A stretch of 64,000 nt of DNA from Spirosoma sp. KUDC1026 (GTDB lineage Bacteria; Bacteroidota; Bacteroidia; Cytophagales; Spirosomataceae), in assembly GCF_013375035.1 (NCBI RefSeq), contig NZ_CP056032.1, positions 372,001 to 436,000 on the forward strand, given 5' to 3'. The notes beneath the pieces are model-generated. The model ran no database searches, had not been told where the DNA came from, and was given only the letters and a program-made list of their open reading frames with translations. The translations under genes and the position numbers were made by a program. Position 1 is the stretch's first letter, and every line of letters starts with the position of its first letter. Positions 51,595 through 60,932 of the stretch are shown one piece after another.

Positions 51595-52410
51595 CTAGTT
51601 GGACTGCCTTTCGTTGGTAAAGCCGTCGACCGCGTTGCGTACGTTGCCGTATTTAGCCAGTAATCCTTCCGCCATTTCGCGGCTCACGTTGATTTCGCTC
51701 ATGACCATCTTGGCTGCCCGGTCCTGCAGCTTGATGTTTGTCAACTGCATATCAACCATCTTGTTCCCTTTCACTTTGCCAAGCTGAATCATCACGGAGG
51801 TCGAAATCATGTTCAGAACCAGTTTCTGGGCGGTACCGGCCTTCATGCGAGTGCTACCCGTTACAAACTCCGGCCCCGTAACCACCTCAACCGGAAATTC
51901 GGCCGCCTGTGCCACCGCCGAGCCAGGATTACAGACCACGCAACCCGTCAGCAGACCAGCCTCCCGCGCCTGATTCAATCCCCCAATTACGTAAGGCGTT
52001 CGGCCGGAAGCGGCAATGCCAATCACCGTATCCAGATCCGTTGGGTTATAAGGCATAATATCTTTCCAGGCCTGTTCGGCATCGTCCTCCGCAAACTCAA
52101 CCGCTTTTCGGATTGCTCCATCGCCACCGGCAATGATCCCCACAACAAGGTCAAACGGTACGCCATACGTTGGTGGACATTCGGACGCATCGACCACGCC
52201 CAACCGACCACTGGTACCCGCGCCAATATAGAACAAGCGTCCCCCCTGCTGCATTCGGGTAACGATTTCCGTTACTAAAGCCTCTATCTGAGGAATGGCT
52301 TTTTCTACAGCCAGCGGCACGGTTTTGTCTTCGTTATTAATAGAGGTCAGCAGCTCGTGAACGGGCATTTGCTCCAGATGATCGTAATGCGAGGGAGTTT
52401 CGGTTATCAT
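51595..52410 (-). CDS. murQ: N-acetylmuramic acid 6-phosphate etherase
   Basis: 271-residue SIS-domain enzyme that splits MurNAc-6-P into GlcNAc-6-P and D-lactate in peptidoglycan recycling. The N-terminal SIN-like block INNEDKTVPLAVEKAI, RLFYIGAGTSGRLGVVDASECPPTYG with the catalytic Glu, and the GSTRMKAGTAQKLVLNM block are diagnostic. It is about 30 residues shorter than E. coli MurQ, at the C-terminus. It has its own promoter (52438-52467); no MurNAc transporter is nearby. Confidence 0.95.
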   Translation of the reverse strand: MITETPSHYDHLEQMPVHELLTSINNEDKTVPLAVEKAIPQIEALVTEIVTRMQQGGRLFYIGAGTSGRLGVVDASECPPTYGVPFDLVVGIIAGGDGAIRKAVEFAEDDAEQAWKDIMPYNPTDLDTVIGIAASGRTPYVIGGLNQAREAGLLTGCVVCNPGSAVAQAAEFPVEVVTGPEFVTGSTRMKAGTAQKLVLNMISTSVMIQLGKVKGNKMVDMQLTNIKLQDRAAKMVMSEINVSREMAEGLLAKYGNVRNAVDGFTNERQSN

Positions 52411-52437
52411 AGCGCTTCGGTGATCAGATATCTATAA

Positions 52438-52467
52438 CAAAAGTACATAGACTTTAACGAAGGCAAA
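52438..52467 (-). promoter_or_regulatory. Promoter of murQ (TTTG, 18-nt spacer, TACTTTTG)
   Basis: Minus-strand TTTG at 52467-52464 and -7 box TACTTTTG at 52445-52438, 28 bp before the start codon. Confidence 0.55.
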
Positions 52468-52611
52468 TAAATCCTAGTCGGTGGTTCTTCTTGCATTTAT
52501 ATGTGCCGATTTCCCACCATTTTTTTCAAAAAATGCTTGCTTTCGGCAGCAACTCCGTGTTTCTTTACAGCGTCATTACACTATCAGCGAAATTTCGCTA
52601 ATAAAGAAATT

Positions 52612-54312
52612 ATGATTGCCGAGGAGACAAGTACCCAGCTCAACAGATACAGCGCTACGCTGACCCAGGAAGTAAGCAATCCGGCTGCGCAGGCCATGTT
52701 GTATGGTATCGGACTGACAACCGACGACCTTAAGAAACCTCAGATTGGTATTGCCAGCACTGGCTACGAGGGAAACCCTTGTAACATGCACCTGAATGGC
52801 CTGTCTGTTTATGTGAAGCAGGGAATTCAAGCTAACGATCTGGTAGGGCTTATCTTCAATACGATCGGGGTTTCCGACGGCATGACGAATGGTAATGACG
52901 GCATGCGTTATTCGCTACCCAGCCGGGACCTGATTGCGGATTCTATTGAGTCGGTCGTTGCGGCTCAGTGGTATGACGGAGTTGTTACGGTAGTTGGTTG
53001 CGACAAAAACATGCCCGGCGCTATTATGGCTATGGCGCGGCTTGAGCGCCCCGGCATCATGGTGTACGGGGGAACAATCCGGTCGGGTCATTATAAAGGA
53101 CAGAAACTGGATATCGTTTCGGCATTTGAAGCGCTGGGAAAGCGTTACGCCGGGAACATTTCCGACGAAGATTTTAACGGCGTTGTTCAGAACGCCATTC
53201 CTGGTCCTGGGGCCTGCGGAGGTATGTACACAGCCAACACGATGGCTAGTAGCATCGAAGCACTGGGTTTGAGTCTACCGTTAAGCAGTACCTACCCCGC
53301 CACGCACGAAGGCAAGCAGGAAGAATGTAAAAAAATTGGTGCCGCCATGCGCCTGTTGCTGGAACGTAACATTACGCCAGCCGACATCATCACCCGGAAA
53401 TCGCTGGAAAACGCCCTGACGATCGTTATGGCACTGGGCGGCTCAACAAATGCTGTCCTGCACTACCTGGCTATCTCGCGCGCGGCTGGCATTCCGCTGA
53501 CACTAGACGACATTCAGGAAATCAGCGACCGCACACCGCTCCTAGCCGACCTGAAACCCAGCGGCAAATATTACATGGAGGATATGCTGGCCATTGGTGG
53601 CGTACCTGCCGTGATGAAATACCTGTATGAGCAGGGTATGATTCATGGTGAGTGCCTGACCGTAACGGGTAAAACGGTAGCCGAGAACCTCGCCGATGTC
53701 TCAACACTAGATTTCAATAACCAATCAATTGTCTTCCCGCTAACGAATCCGATCAAGAAAACGGGGCATATCCAGATTCTGCGGGGTAATCTATCACCAA
53801 CGGGTTCGGTTGCAAAAATCACGGGCAAAGAAGGCGAACGCTTCGAAGGACCTGCTAAAGTTTGCGAACACGAAGGAGAAGTGATCGAAGCTTTGTCAAA
53901 AGGTGAAATTCTTCCGGGTCAAGTTATTGTTATCCGTAATGCGGGGCCGAAGGGTGGTCCGGGTATGAGCGAAATGCTGAAACCAACCTCCGCCATTATC
54001 GGGGCCGGTCTGGGCGATAAAGTAGCGCTGATCACTGACGGACGTTTCTCTGGCGGTACGCACGGATTCGTCGTTGGGCACGTAACACCCGAAGCGTTCG
54101 AAGGCGGACCGATCGCCCTGGTTAAAGACGGCGATTTGATTACCATCGATGCCGTTGGCCGGGAAATGACCCTGCACATCTCCGACGAAGAAATGGAGCA
54201 ACGGCGCAGCGAATGGGTACAACCCAAACCCCGTTTCACCAAAGGCGTTCTCGGCAAGTATATCCGGAGCGTAAAATCGGCCAGCGAAGGCTGCGTTACT
54301 GACGAAGACTAA
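52612..54312 (+). CDS. ilvD: Dihydroxy-acid dehydratase
   Basis: 566-residue Fe-S enzyme of branched-chain amino-acid synthesis that dehydrates dihydroxy acids to 2-oxo acids. Cluster cysteines are in [18 protein letters not shown] and [14 protein letters not shown]. The ATG at 52612 (MIAEETSTQ) gives normal length; the frame is open to 52501, but those extra residues do not look like IlvD. It starts the cluster ilvD-ilvB-ilvN-ilvC, with a 54-bp gap before ilvB. Confidence 0.96.
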   Translation: MIAEETSTQLNRYSATLTQEVSNPAAQAMLYGIGLTTDDLKKPQIGIASTGYEGNPCNMHLNGLSVYVKQGIQANDLVGLIFNTIGVSDGMTNGNDGMRYSLPSRDLIADSIESVVAAQWYDGVVTVVGCDKNMPGAIMAMARLERPGIMVYGGTIRSGHYKGQKLDIVSAFEALGKRYAGNISDEDFNGVVQNAIPGPGACGGMYTANTMASSIEALGLSLPLSSTYPATHEGKQEECKKIGAAMRLLLERNITPADIITRKSLENALTIVMALGGSTNAVLHYLAISRAAGIPLTLDDIQEISDRTPLLADLKPSGKYYMEDMLAIGGVPAVMKYLYEQGMIHGECLTVTGKTVAENLADVSTLDFNNQSIVFPLTNPIKKTGHIQILRGNLSPTGSVAKITGKEGERFEGPAKVCEHEGEVIEALSKGEILPGQVIVIRNAGPKGGPGMSEMLKPTSAIIGAGLGDKVALITDGRFSGGTHGFVVGHVTPEAFEGGPIALVKDGDLITIDAVGREMTLHISDEEMEQRRSEWVQPKPRFTKGVLGKYIRSVKSASEGCVTDED

Positions 54313-54366
54313 TTCATTGACATTACAAACAACAAACTGAACGCTTTACAACCAACTCCAACTGTT

Positions 54367-56112
54367 ATGGAAGCAATCGCCAGCCCTATCACAGACACTC
54401 AGGAGAGTATCCAAACTCCGGTCTTAATCAATGGCTCCCAGGCGCTCATGAAAGCGCTCATAGCCGAAGGAGTTGACACGATCTTCGGCTATCCCGGTGG
54501 GGCTATTATGCCAGTGTACGATGCTCTTTATGACTACCAGGAGCAGATTAATCACATTCTGGTCCGGCATGAGCAGGGTGCCTCCCATGCAGCCGAAGGC
54601 TATGCTCGCGTTTCCGGTCGCGTCGGGGTGTGTCTTGCTACGTCCGGTCCCGGCGCTACGAACCTGGTAACGGGTATTGCCGATGCCCTGATCGATTCAA
54701 CGCCTATCGTTTGTCTGGTTGGCCAGGTGGCGAAACGATTACTAGGTACCGATGCGTTTCAGGAAGCCGATATCATGGGCGTAACGATGCCGATCACAAA
54801 ATGGAACTACCAGATCACGTCTGCCGATGAGGTTCCGGAGATTATTTCAAAAGCGTTTTACATTGCCAAATCCGGGCGTCCGGGTCCGGTGCTGATCGAT
54901 ATCACCAAGAGCGCTCAGCTGGAACTGATGACCCAGCCATTCGAGTACGAATGCTGCCAGTCGCTTGTTAGCTACCGGCCTCGTCTGACGCCTAAAAAGG
55001 AACAGATTGAAGCCGCGGCCAAACTGATTAACAACGCCAAACGGCCTTATATTTTCGCAGGACACGGGGTGCAGATCGCCCATGCGGAACAAGAGTTGAT
55101 TGCCTTTGCGGAAAAAACGGGTATCCCGGTAGCCACTACGTTGCTGGGACAGTCGACTATTTCGACCGATCACCCGCTCTATGTCGGCTGGCTGGGCATG
55201 CACGGTAATTACGGGGCCAACGTAATGACGGATGAAGCCGATGTTATTATCGCCATTGGTATGCGTTTCGACGACCGGGTTACGGGAGATGCCAGCCGGT
55301 ACATCAAACAGGCGAAAATCGTTCATATAGAGATTGATCCGTCAGAAATTGATAAAATTATCCGGGCCGATGCGCCGGTTGTTGGTGATGCCAAGGAAGC
55401 GCTACAAGCTTTACTTCCGTTGGTTTATGCCAATGATCATACTGTCTGGCGAAATGAGTTCCGGAAATTTGATACGATCGAGCACGATACCATTACGTTA
55501 CCCGCCCTCACAAATCCCGAAGGCAAAATCCGGATGGCAGAAGTAATCGACACGCTCTCGCAGAAGACCAAAGGCGAAGCTATTCTGGTTACCGACGTTG
55601 GTCAGCACCAGATGATGGCCTCCCGGTACTACCAGTTCCGCCGGCCCAACAGCCTCGTTACGTCGGGAGGCATGGGTACAATGGGCTTTGCCTTGCCCGC
55701 AGCGTTCGGTGCTCAAGTTGGCGCACCTGACCGCGATGTAGTCGCCATCATCGGTGATGGTTGTTTCCAGATGACAATCCAAGAACTGGGTACGATTGTG
55801 CAGAACAAACAACCCGTTAAGATCATCATCCTGAATAACAATTTTCTGGGCATGGTTCGGCAATGGCAGCAGCTTTTTCACGAGCGTCGGTACTCGTTCG
55901 TTGAACTGCAAAACCCCGATTTCATCACGATTGCAAAAGGGTTTGGTATGGACGGCATGACCTGCGACGGCCGTGAGAATCTGTCCGGTGCGCTGGATAC
56001 GATGCTGGCACACGAAGGACCGTTCCTGCTGGAGGTCATCGTCGAGAAAGAAGAAAACGTATTTCCCATGGTACCGGCTGGTGCTACCGTATCCCAGATC
56101 CGACTGTCATGA
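54367..56112 (+). CDS. ilvB: Acetolactate synthase, large (catalytic) subunit
   Basis: 581-residue thiamine-diphosphate enzyme that condenses pyruvate with pyruvate or 2-oxobutyrate, the first common step to valine, leucine and isoleucine. The catalytic glutamate is in RHEQGASHAAEGYAR, and the TPP/Mg motif is GDGCFQMTIQELGT...NN (about 463-492). FAD- and herbicide-site regions are conserved. It overlaps ilvN by four bases. Confidence 0.96.
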   Translation: MEAIASPITDTQESIQTPVLINGSQALMKALIAEGVDTIFGYPGGAIMPVYDALYDYQEQINHILVRHEQGASHAAEGYARVSGRVGVCLATSGPGATNLVTGIADALIDSTPIVCLVGQVAKRLLGTDAFQEADIMGVTMPITKWNYQITSADEVPEIISKAFYIAKSGRPGPVLIDITKSAQLELMTQPFEYECCQSLVSYRPRLTPKKEQIEAAAKLINNAKRPYIFAGHGVQIAHAEQELIAFAEKTGIPVATTLLGQSTISTDHPLYVGWLGMHGNYGANVMTDEADVIIAIGMRFDDRVTGDASRYIKQAKIVHIEIDPSEIDKIIRADAPVVGDAKEALQALLPLVYANDHTVWRNEFRKFDTIEHDTITLPALTNPEGKIRMAEVIDTLSQKTKGEAILVTDVGQHQMMASRYYQFRRPNSLVTSGGMGTMGFALPAAFGAQVGAPDRDVVAIIGDGCFQMTIQELGTIVQNKQPVKIIILNNNFLGMVRQWQQLFHERRYSFVELQNPDFITIAKGFGMDGMTCDGRENLSGALDTMLAHEGPFLLEVIVEKEENVFPMVPAGATVSQIRLS

Positions 56113-56642
56113 TCACCTACACAATCTGCATATTTACCCAGAACACGATCGGGCTGCTAAACCGCATCACGATCATCTTTACCCGCCGGCGGCTTAACAT
56201 CGAAAGCCTGACCGTATCGGAAACGGAGCGGAAAGGCGTATCGCGTTTTACAATTGTTATCAAAAGCGAATCGCGGGAAGAGGTCGAGAAGCTGGTTCGA
56301 CAGATCCGGAAAATTGTGGAGGTAATGGCTGTCTTCGGCTACCTCAACGATGAGATCGTTTTTAACGAGATCGCCCTTTTTAAGATCGCTACCCCCCTAG
56401 GTGCGAAATCACTGGACGTTGAAACGATCAATAAACAGTACAAGGCCTGGGTGGTATACTGGGGACTTGATTACGTAGTCATTGAGAAAACCGGTAGCGA
56501 GGACGATATTTTTGGCTTCTTTGAGTACCTGAAGCAATACGAAATCCTGGAATTTGTCCGCTCCGGACGGGTTGCCGTCGGCAAGACGGAAAAAGGGCTG
56601 GTCGAGTACCTACCCGAAGCCGAATGGGCTTATTATCTGTAA
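56109..56642 (+). CDS. ilvN: Acetolactate synthase, small (regulatory) subunit
   Basis: 177-residue regulatory subunit with an N-terminal ACT domain (TYTICIFTQNTIGLLNRITIIFTRRRLNIESLTVSETE) that binds valine for feedback control, and the C-terminal ALS_ss domain. Normal length. Translationally coupled to ilvB (ATGA) and 39 bp before ilvC. Confidence 0.95.
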   Translation: MITYTICIFTQNTIGLLNRITIIFTRRRLNIESLTVSETERKGVSRFTIVIKSESREEVEKLVRQIRKIVEVMAVFGYLNDEIVFNEIALFKIATPLGAKSLDVETINKQYKAWVVYWGLDYVVIEKTGSEDDIFGFFEYLKQYEILEFVRSGRVAVGKTEKGLVEYLPEAEWAYYL

Positions 56643-56681
56643 CGCATTACCCTAAATACGAGTACCCAAAATCAATTAAAC

Positions 56682-57725
56682 ATGGCAACGATTAATTTCG
56701 GAGGAGTAGAAGAGCAAGTTGTTACCCGGGAAGAATTCCCACTGGAGAAAGCCCGCGAAGTGCTGGCCAATGAAACCATCGCCGTTATCGGCTACGGTGT
56801 ACAGGGTCCCGGCCAGTCGCTGAATATGCGCGACAATGGCTTCAACGTCATTGTTGGTCAGCGGAAAGGCAAAACCTACGACAAAGCCGTAGCTGATGGC
56901 TGGGTTCCGGGCGAAACGCTTTTCGAAATCGAAGAAGCGCTGGAAAAAGGTACCATCATCTGCTTCCTGCTCTCCGATGCTGCTCAAATCGAGCTGTGGC
57001 CAACCGTTAAAGCAGCCCTGAAACCAGGCAAGTCGCTGTACTTCTCGCACGGTTTCGGTGTAACCTACAAAGAGAAAACGGGTATCGTTCCTCCCGCCGA
57101 CGTTGACGTATTCCTCGTTGCGCCGAAAGGATCGGGGACGTCGCTGCGCCGGATGTTCGTAGAAGGCAAAGGGCTGAACTCAAGCTTCGCCGTCTACCAG
57201 GACGCATCGGGCGAAGCACGTACCAAAGCCATCGCTATGGGGATCGGCGTAGGTTCGGGCTACCTGTTCGAAACAGATTTCTACAAAGAAGTAACCTCTG
57301 ACCTGACCGGCGAACGCGGTACGCTGATGGGCGCCATTCAGGGTATTTTCGCGGCTCAATACGAAGTGCTCCGTTCTAATGGCCACAGCCCATCAGAAGC
57401 GTTTAACGAGACAGTTGAAGAACTGACCCAATCGCTGATGCCACTGGTTGCCGAAAACGGTATGGATTGGATGTACGCCAACTGCTCAACCACGGCACAA
57501 CGGGGTGCGCTGGATTGGTGGAAACCGTTCCGTGATGCGACCAAACCCGTTTTCGAACAACTGTACAACTCGGTAAAATCGCAGGAGCAGGCCGAAATCA
57601 GCATTACCCGCAACTCGCAGCCTGATTACCGCGAGAAACTGGAAGTTGAATTGGCTGAACTGCGTGAGTCTGAAATGTGGCAAGCTGGCAAAGCCGTTCG
57701 TTCGCTACGTCCGGAACGGAGCTAA
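56682..57725 (+). CDS. ilvC: Ketol-acid reductoisomerase (NADP+), class I
   Basis: 347-residue enzyme that isomerises and reduces acetolactate. The nucleotide-binding GYGVQGPGQSLNMRDNGFNVIVG fold is at about 38-60, with Arg/Lys after the second strand (GQRKGK) indicating NADPH use. KGSGTSLRRMF and the metal-binding knotted domain (DLTGERGTLMGAIQG, ...FNETVEEL) follow. Size is class I. Last gene of the ilv run. Confidence 0.96.
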   Translation: MATINFGGVEEQVVTREEFPLEKAREVLANETIAVIGYGVQGPGQSLNMRDNGFNVIVGQRKGKTYDKAVADGWVPGETLFEIEEALEKGTIICFLLSDAAQIELWPTVKAALKPGKSLYFSHGFGVTYKEKTGIVPPADVDVFLVAPKGSGTSLRRMFVEGKGLNSSFAVYQDASGEARTKAIAMGIGVGSGYLFETDFYKEVTSDLTGERGTLMGAIQGIFAAQYEVLRSNGHSPSEAFNETVEELTQSLMPLVAENGMDWMYANCSTTAQRGALDWWKPFRDATKPVFEQLYNSVKSQEQAEISITRNSQPDYREKLEVELAELRESEMWQAGKAVRSLRPERS

Positions 57726-58023
57726 ACATCCTTCATATATTGCTACGAAATCGGGTAGAGAGCAGCCAACAGGCCAGCTACTACCCGATACTGCATTTGT
57801 CCCCTTTTGTAAGCGAATACTACACCGAGTGTTGACGAATGTCCTCCGCCTGCAAAACCCCCAGAAATTTCTCCGAACACTAGGTAGCTGGTTGTTTTTA
57901 GCCAACAATCAGCCGAGGAGACAACGTATTGAATCTGCAACGCCAATATAATTCGCTTAGCGAACTGGCTAAGTTTGTAAATTTGGGCAATTGTATTAAC
58001 CCTCATTGCACTAAGATTGATTT
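57726..58023. other. Intergenic region between ilvC and acnB
   Basis: 298 bp without a convincing gene. It contains a 9-bp inverted repeat ATCGGGTAG/CTACCCGAT (57750-57758, 57781-57789) without a T-run, which may end the ilv transcript, and the palindrome plus -7 box upstream of acnB. Confidence 0.5.
57952..57977 (+). promoter_or_regulatory. acnB promoter region with operator-like palindrome
   Basis: A -7 box TAAGTTTG (57970-57977) is 46 bp before acnB. Just upstream is the palindrome TTCGCTTAGCGAA (57952-57964; 6-bp arms, one central T) in the spacer position, where a bound protein would affect initiation. Confidence 0.4.
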
Positions 58024-60828
58024 ATGAGTACATATAGCGAGTATCAAAAACAGATTGTAGATAGAGAAACTCAGGGACTTCATCCATTGCCGATTGATGG
58101 CGCAGAACTGATGTATGAGGTTATTGCACAAATCAAAGATGGAGACCATGAGCACCGGCAAGACTCGCTCAATTTCTTTATTTATAACGTACTACCAGGC
58201 ACTACAAACGCAGCTCGGGTAAAAGCAAAGTTTTTGAAGGAGATCATTCTTGGTGAGTCTATAGTCCCTGAGATTCCGCCCGCTTTTGCGTTTGATCAGT
58301 TATCCCACATGAAAGGAGGGCCTTCCATTGAGGTGCTGCTGGACCTTGCCCTGGGCGATGAGGAGACGATCGCAAAAAACGCGGCAGAGGTGCTGAAAAC
58401 CCAGGTTTTCCTCTACGAAGCCGATACTAATCGGTTGGCGCAGGCCTACAAAAGTGGTAACCCGATTGCCAAGGACATTCTTGAAAGCTATGCCAAAGCT
58501 GAATTCTACACCAAATTACCCAATATTCCGGAAGAGATTGAATTAGTCACGTTCGTGGCAGGAATCGGTGATATTTCAACCGACTTGCTTTCTCCGGGCA
58601 GTGATGCGCACTCCCGGTCAGACCGTGAACTGCATGGCCAATGCATGTTTGAGCACAACAAAGCTCAGCAACAGGCCCTCAAAGAACTGAAAGAACAACA
58701 CCCGGATAAGCGGGTTATGCTGGTAGCCGAAAAAGGCACGATGGGTGTGGGTTCTTCGCGGATGTCGGGGGTAAACAACGTAGCGCTGTGGATTGGTAAA
58801 CAAGCCAGCCCTTTCGTGCCTTTCGTTAACATTGCTCCGGTGGTTGCCGGAACCAACGGTATCTCCCCGATCTTTTTAACGACCGTTGGCGTAACAGGCG
58901 GTATTGGTCTGGACCTTAAAAACTGGGTCAAAAAGTTCGATGAAAACGGTAAACTGGTAGTCGATGCCGACGGTCAGCCTGTTTTAGAGCAAACCTATTC
59001 GATAGACACCGGAACTATCCTGACTGTTAACACGAAAACCAAGAAGCTGTATAAAGATGGCCAGGAGGTCATGGATATTAGTTCGGCGTTCACTCCCCAG
59101 AAGATCGAATTCATGAAAGCCGGTGGGTCTTACTCCATCGAATTCGGTAAAAAGCTACAGACGTTTGCGGCCAAGACTTTAGGTATTACGGCTCCGGCCG
59201 TGTTTGCCCCATCCAAGGAAATTTCGAATCCGGGACAAGGGCTTACTGCCGTAGAAAAAATCTTCAATAGGAATGCGGTTGGTACCTCTGGTGCTACGTT
59301 ACATGCCGGTTCTTACGTCCGTGTCAAGGTAAATATTGTTGGTTCTCAGGATACAACGGGTCTGATGACGGCGCAGGAACTGGAGTCAATGGCGGCAACG
59401 GTAATTTCTCCTATCGTAGATGCCGGTTACCAGTCGGGTTGCCATACGGCCTCGGTTTGGGATAGCAAATCGCAGCAGAACATTCCCAAGCTGATGCGCT
59501 TTATGAATGACTTCGGTCTTATCACGGCCCGGGACCCGAAAGGTGTCTACCATTCGATGACCGATGTAATTCACAAGGTTCTAAATGACATCACGGTCGA
59601 CGACTGGGCGATCATTATTGGTGGTGACTCCCACACCCGGATGTCCAAAGGGGTTGCGTTCGGGGCCGACTCCGGTACGGTGGCGCTCGCGTTGGCCACT
59701 GGTGAAGCATCCATGCCCATTCCAGAATCAGTAAAAGTGACGTTCAAAGGCAAAATGAACGATCACCTGGATTTCCGCGATGTGGTCCATGCTACCCAAC
59801 TACAGATGCTGAAGGCGTTTAACGGAGAGAATGTATTCCAGGGACGTGTGATCGAAGTACATATCGGTACGTTGCTTTCCGATCAGGCCTTCACTTTCAC
59901 CGACTGGACGGCCGAAATGAAAGCCAAAGCGTCTATTTGCATTTCCCAGCCGGATACCCTCATCGAATCATTGGAGATCGCGAAAGACCGCATCCGGATT
60001 ATGATCGAAAAGGGCATGGATAATGAGCAGCAGGTCCTTCAGGGCCTTATCGACAAAGCCAACCAGCGAATTGAGGAAATCAGATCAGGGGAAAAACCAC
60101 CATTGACGCCTGATGAGAACGCGAAATACTACGCGGAATTTGTGGTCGACTTGGATGTCATTGATGAGCCGATGATTGCTGACCCTGACGTAAATAACGC
60201 GGATGCCTCCAAGCGATACACGCACGACACGATTCGCGATCTTACGTACTATAGCGGAGAGAAACATGTTGACCTCGGTTTTGTTGGCTCCTGCATGGTC
60301 CATAAGGGCGATATTAAGATTGTTTCCAGGATGCTGAAAAACCTGGAAGAACAATACGGAAAAGTTGAGTTCCAGGCGCCTTTAGTCGTGGCAGCGCCTA
60401 CCTACAATATCATCGCTGAACTGAAAGAAGAAGGCGACTGGGATGTGCTGCAAAAGTACTCTGGTTTTGAATTCGACGATGCTGCACCTAAAACGGCGGC
60501 CCGTACCGAATATGAAAACATCCTGTATCTGGAGCGGCCCGGCTGTAACTTGTGTATGGGAAACCAGGAAAAAGCCGCGAAGGGCGATACCGTAATGGCG
60601 ACCTCTACTCGTTTGTTCCAGGGCCGCGTGGTGAAAGATTCAGACCGTAAGAAAGGCGAGTCCTTACTGGCCTCGACCCCCGTGGTTGTTCTTTCTTCCG
60701 TTCTTGGCAGAACCCCTACCATTGACGAGTATAAAGCGGCCGTTAGAGGTATCAAACTAACGCAGTTTTCACCACCAATTAAAAAAATGACGACGAGCGC
60801 TTCCAGCTCTGATCTGGTCTCTTTCTAG
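58024..60828 (+). CDS. acnB: Aconitate hydratase B (bifunctional aconitate/2-methylisocitrate type)
   Basis: 934-residue TCA-cycle enzyme that interconverts citrate and isocitrate. N-terminal HEAT-like domain (about 1-165), then the swivel and catalytic Fe-S domains. Cluster ligands are in VGSCMVHKGD and GCNLCMGNQEKAAKGD; substrate-binding TSTRLFQGR is present. Domain order and length are those of AcnB, not AcnA. Monocistronic with its own promoter region and terminator. Confidence 0.95.
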   Translation: MSTYSEYQKQIVDRETQGLHPLPIDGAELMYEVIAQIKDGDHEHRQDSLNFFIYNVLPGTTNAARVKAKFLKEIILGESIVPEIPPAFAFDQLSHMKGGPSIEVLLDLALGDEETIAKNAAEVLKTQVFLYEADTNRLAQAYKSGNPIAKDILESYAKAEFYTKLPNIPEEIELVTFVAGIGDISTDLLSPGSDAHSRSDRELHGQCMFEHNKAQQQALKELKEQHPDKRVMLVAEKGTMGVGSSRMSGVNNVALWIGKQASPFVPFVNIAPVVAGTNGISPIFLTTVGVTGGIGLDLKNWVKKFDENGKLVVDADGQPVLEQTYSIDTGTILTVNTKTKKLYKDGQEVMDISSAFTPQKIEFMKAGGSYSIEFGKKLQTFAAKTLGITAPAVFAPSKEISNPGQGLTAVEKIFNRNAVGTSGATLHAGSYVRVKVNIVGSQDTTGLMTAQELESMAATVISPIVDAGYQSGCHTASVWDSKSQQNIPKLMRFMNDFGLITARDPKGVYHSMTDVIHKVLNDITVDDWAIIIGGDSHTRMSKGVAFGADSGTVALALATGEASMPIPESVKVTFKGKMNDHLDFRDVVHATQLQMLKAFNGENVFQGRVIEVHIGTLLSDQAFTFTDWTAEMKAKASICISQPDTLIESLEIAKDRIRIMIEKGMDNEQQVLQGLIDKANQRIEEIRSGEKPPLTPDENAKYYAEFVVDLDVIDEPMIADPDVNNADASKRYTHDTIRDLTYYSGEKHVDLGFVGSCMVHKGDIKIVSRMLKNLEEQYGKVEFQAPLVVAAPTYNIIAELKEEGDWDVLQKYSGFEFDDAAPKTAARTEYENILYLERPGCNLCMGNQEKAAKGDTVMATSTRLFQGRVVKDSDRKKGESLLASTPVVVLSSVLGRTPTIDEYKAAVRGIKLTQFSPPIKKMTTSASSSDLVSF

Positions 60829-60849
60829 CTTTCTTCGTTGTTTATCAAG

Positions 60850-60895
60850 AAAAAAGCGTCAGGGAAAGCTTCGAGCTTTGCCTGACGCTTTTTTC
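60850..60895. terminator. Intrinsic terminator after acnB
   Basis: 21-bp stem with one mismatch (60850-60870 with 60874-60894), a TCG loop, A-run and T-run at the ends. It begins 21 bp after the acnB stop. Confidence 0.92.
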
Positions 60896-60903
60896 TATCT
60901 TTG
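60896..60903 (+). promoter_or_regulatory. -7 box (TATCTTTG) for the GH43-like gene
   Basis: Exact TAnnTTTG match starting right after the acnB terminator T-run, 29 bp before the start codon. A TTTG lies 15 nt upstream, inside the hairpin, closer than usual. Confidence 0.45.
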
Positions 60904-60932
60904 GTTTTCGGGTAGTACTAAAAGAGATCGTT

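Noticed and set aside
52501..52611. Longer ilvD start with a hydrophobic N-terminus
   Set aside because: The added 37 residues do not resemble IlvD and would suggest export of a cytoplasmic Fe-S enzyme; ATG 52612 gives normal length.
57743..58006. Minus-strand frame of 87 residues in the ilvC-acnB gap
   Set aside because: It runs through the acnB promoter box and palindrome, and the protein shows no coherent domain or signal peptide.
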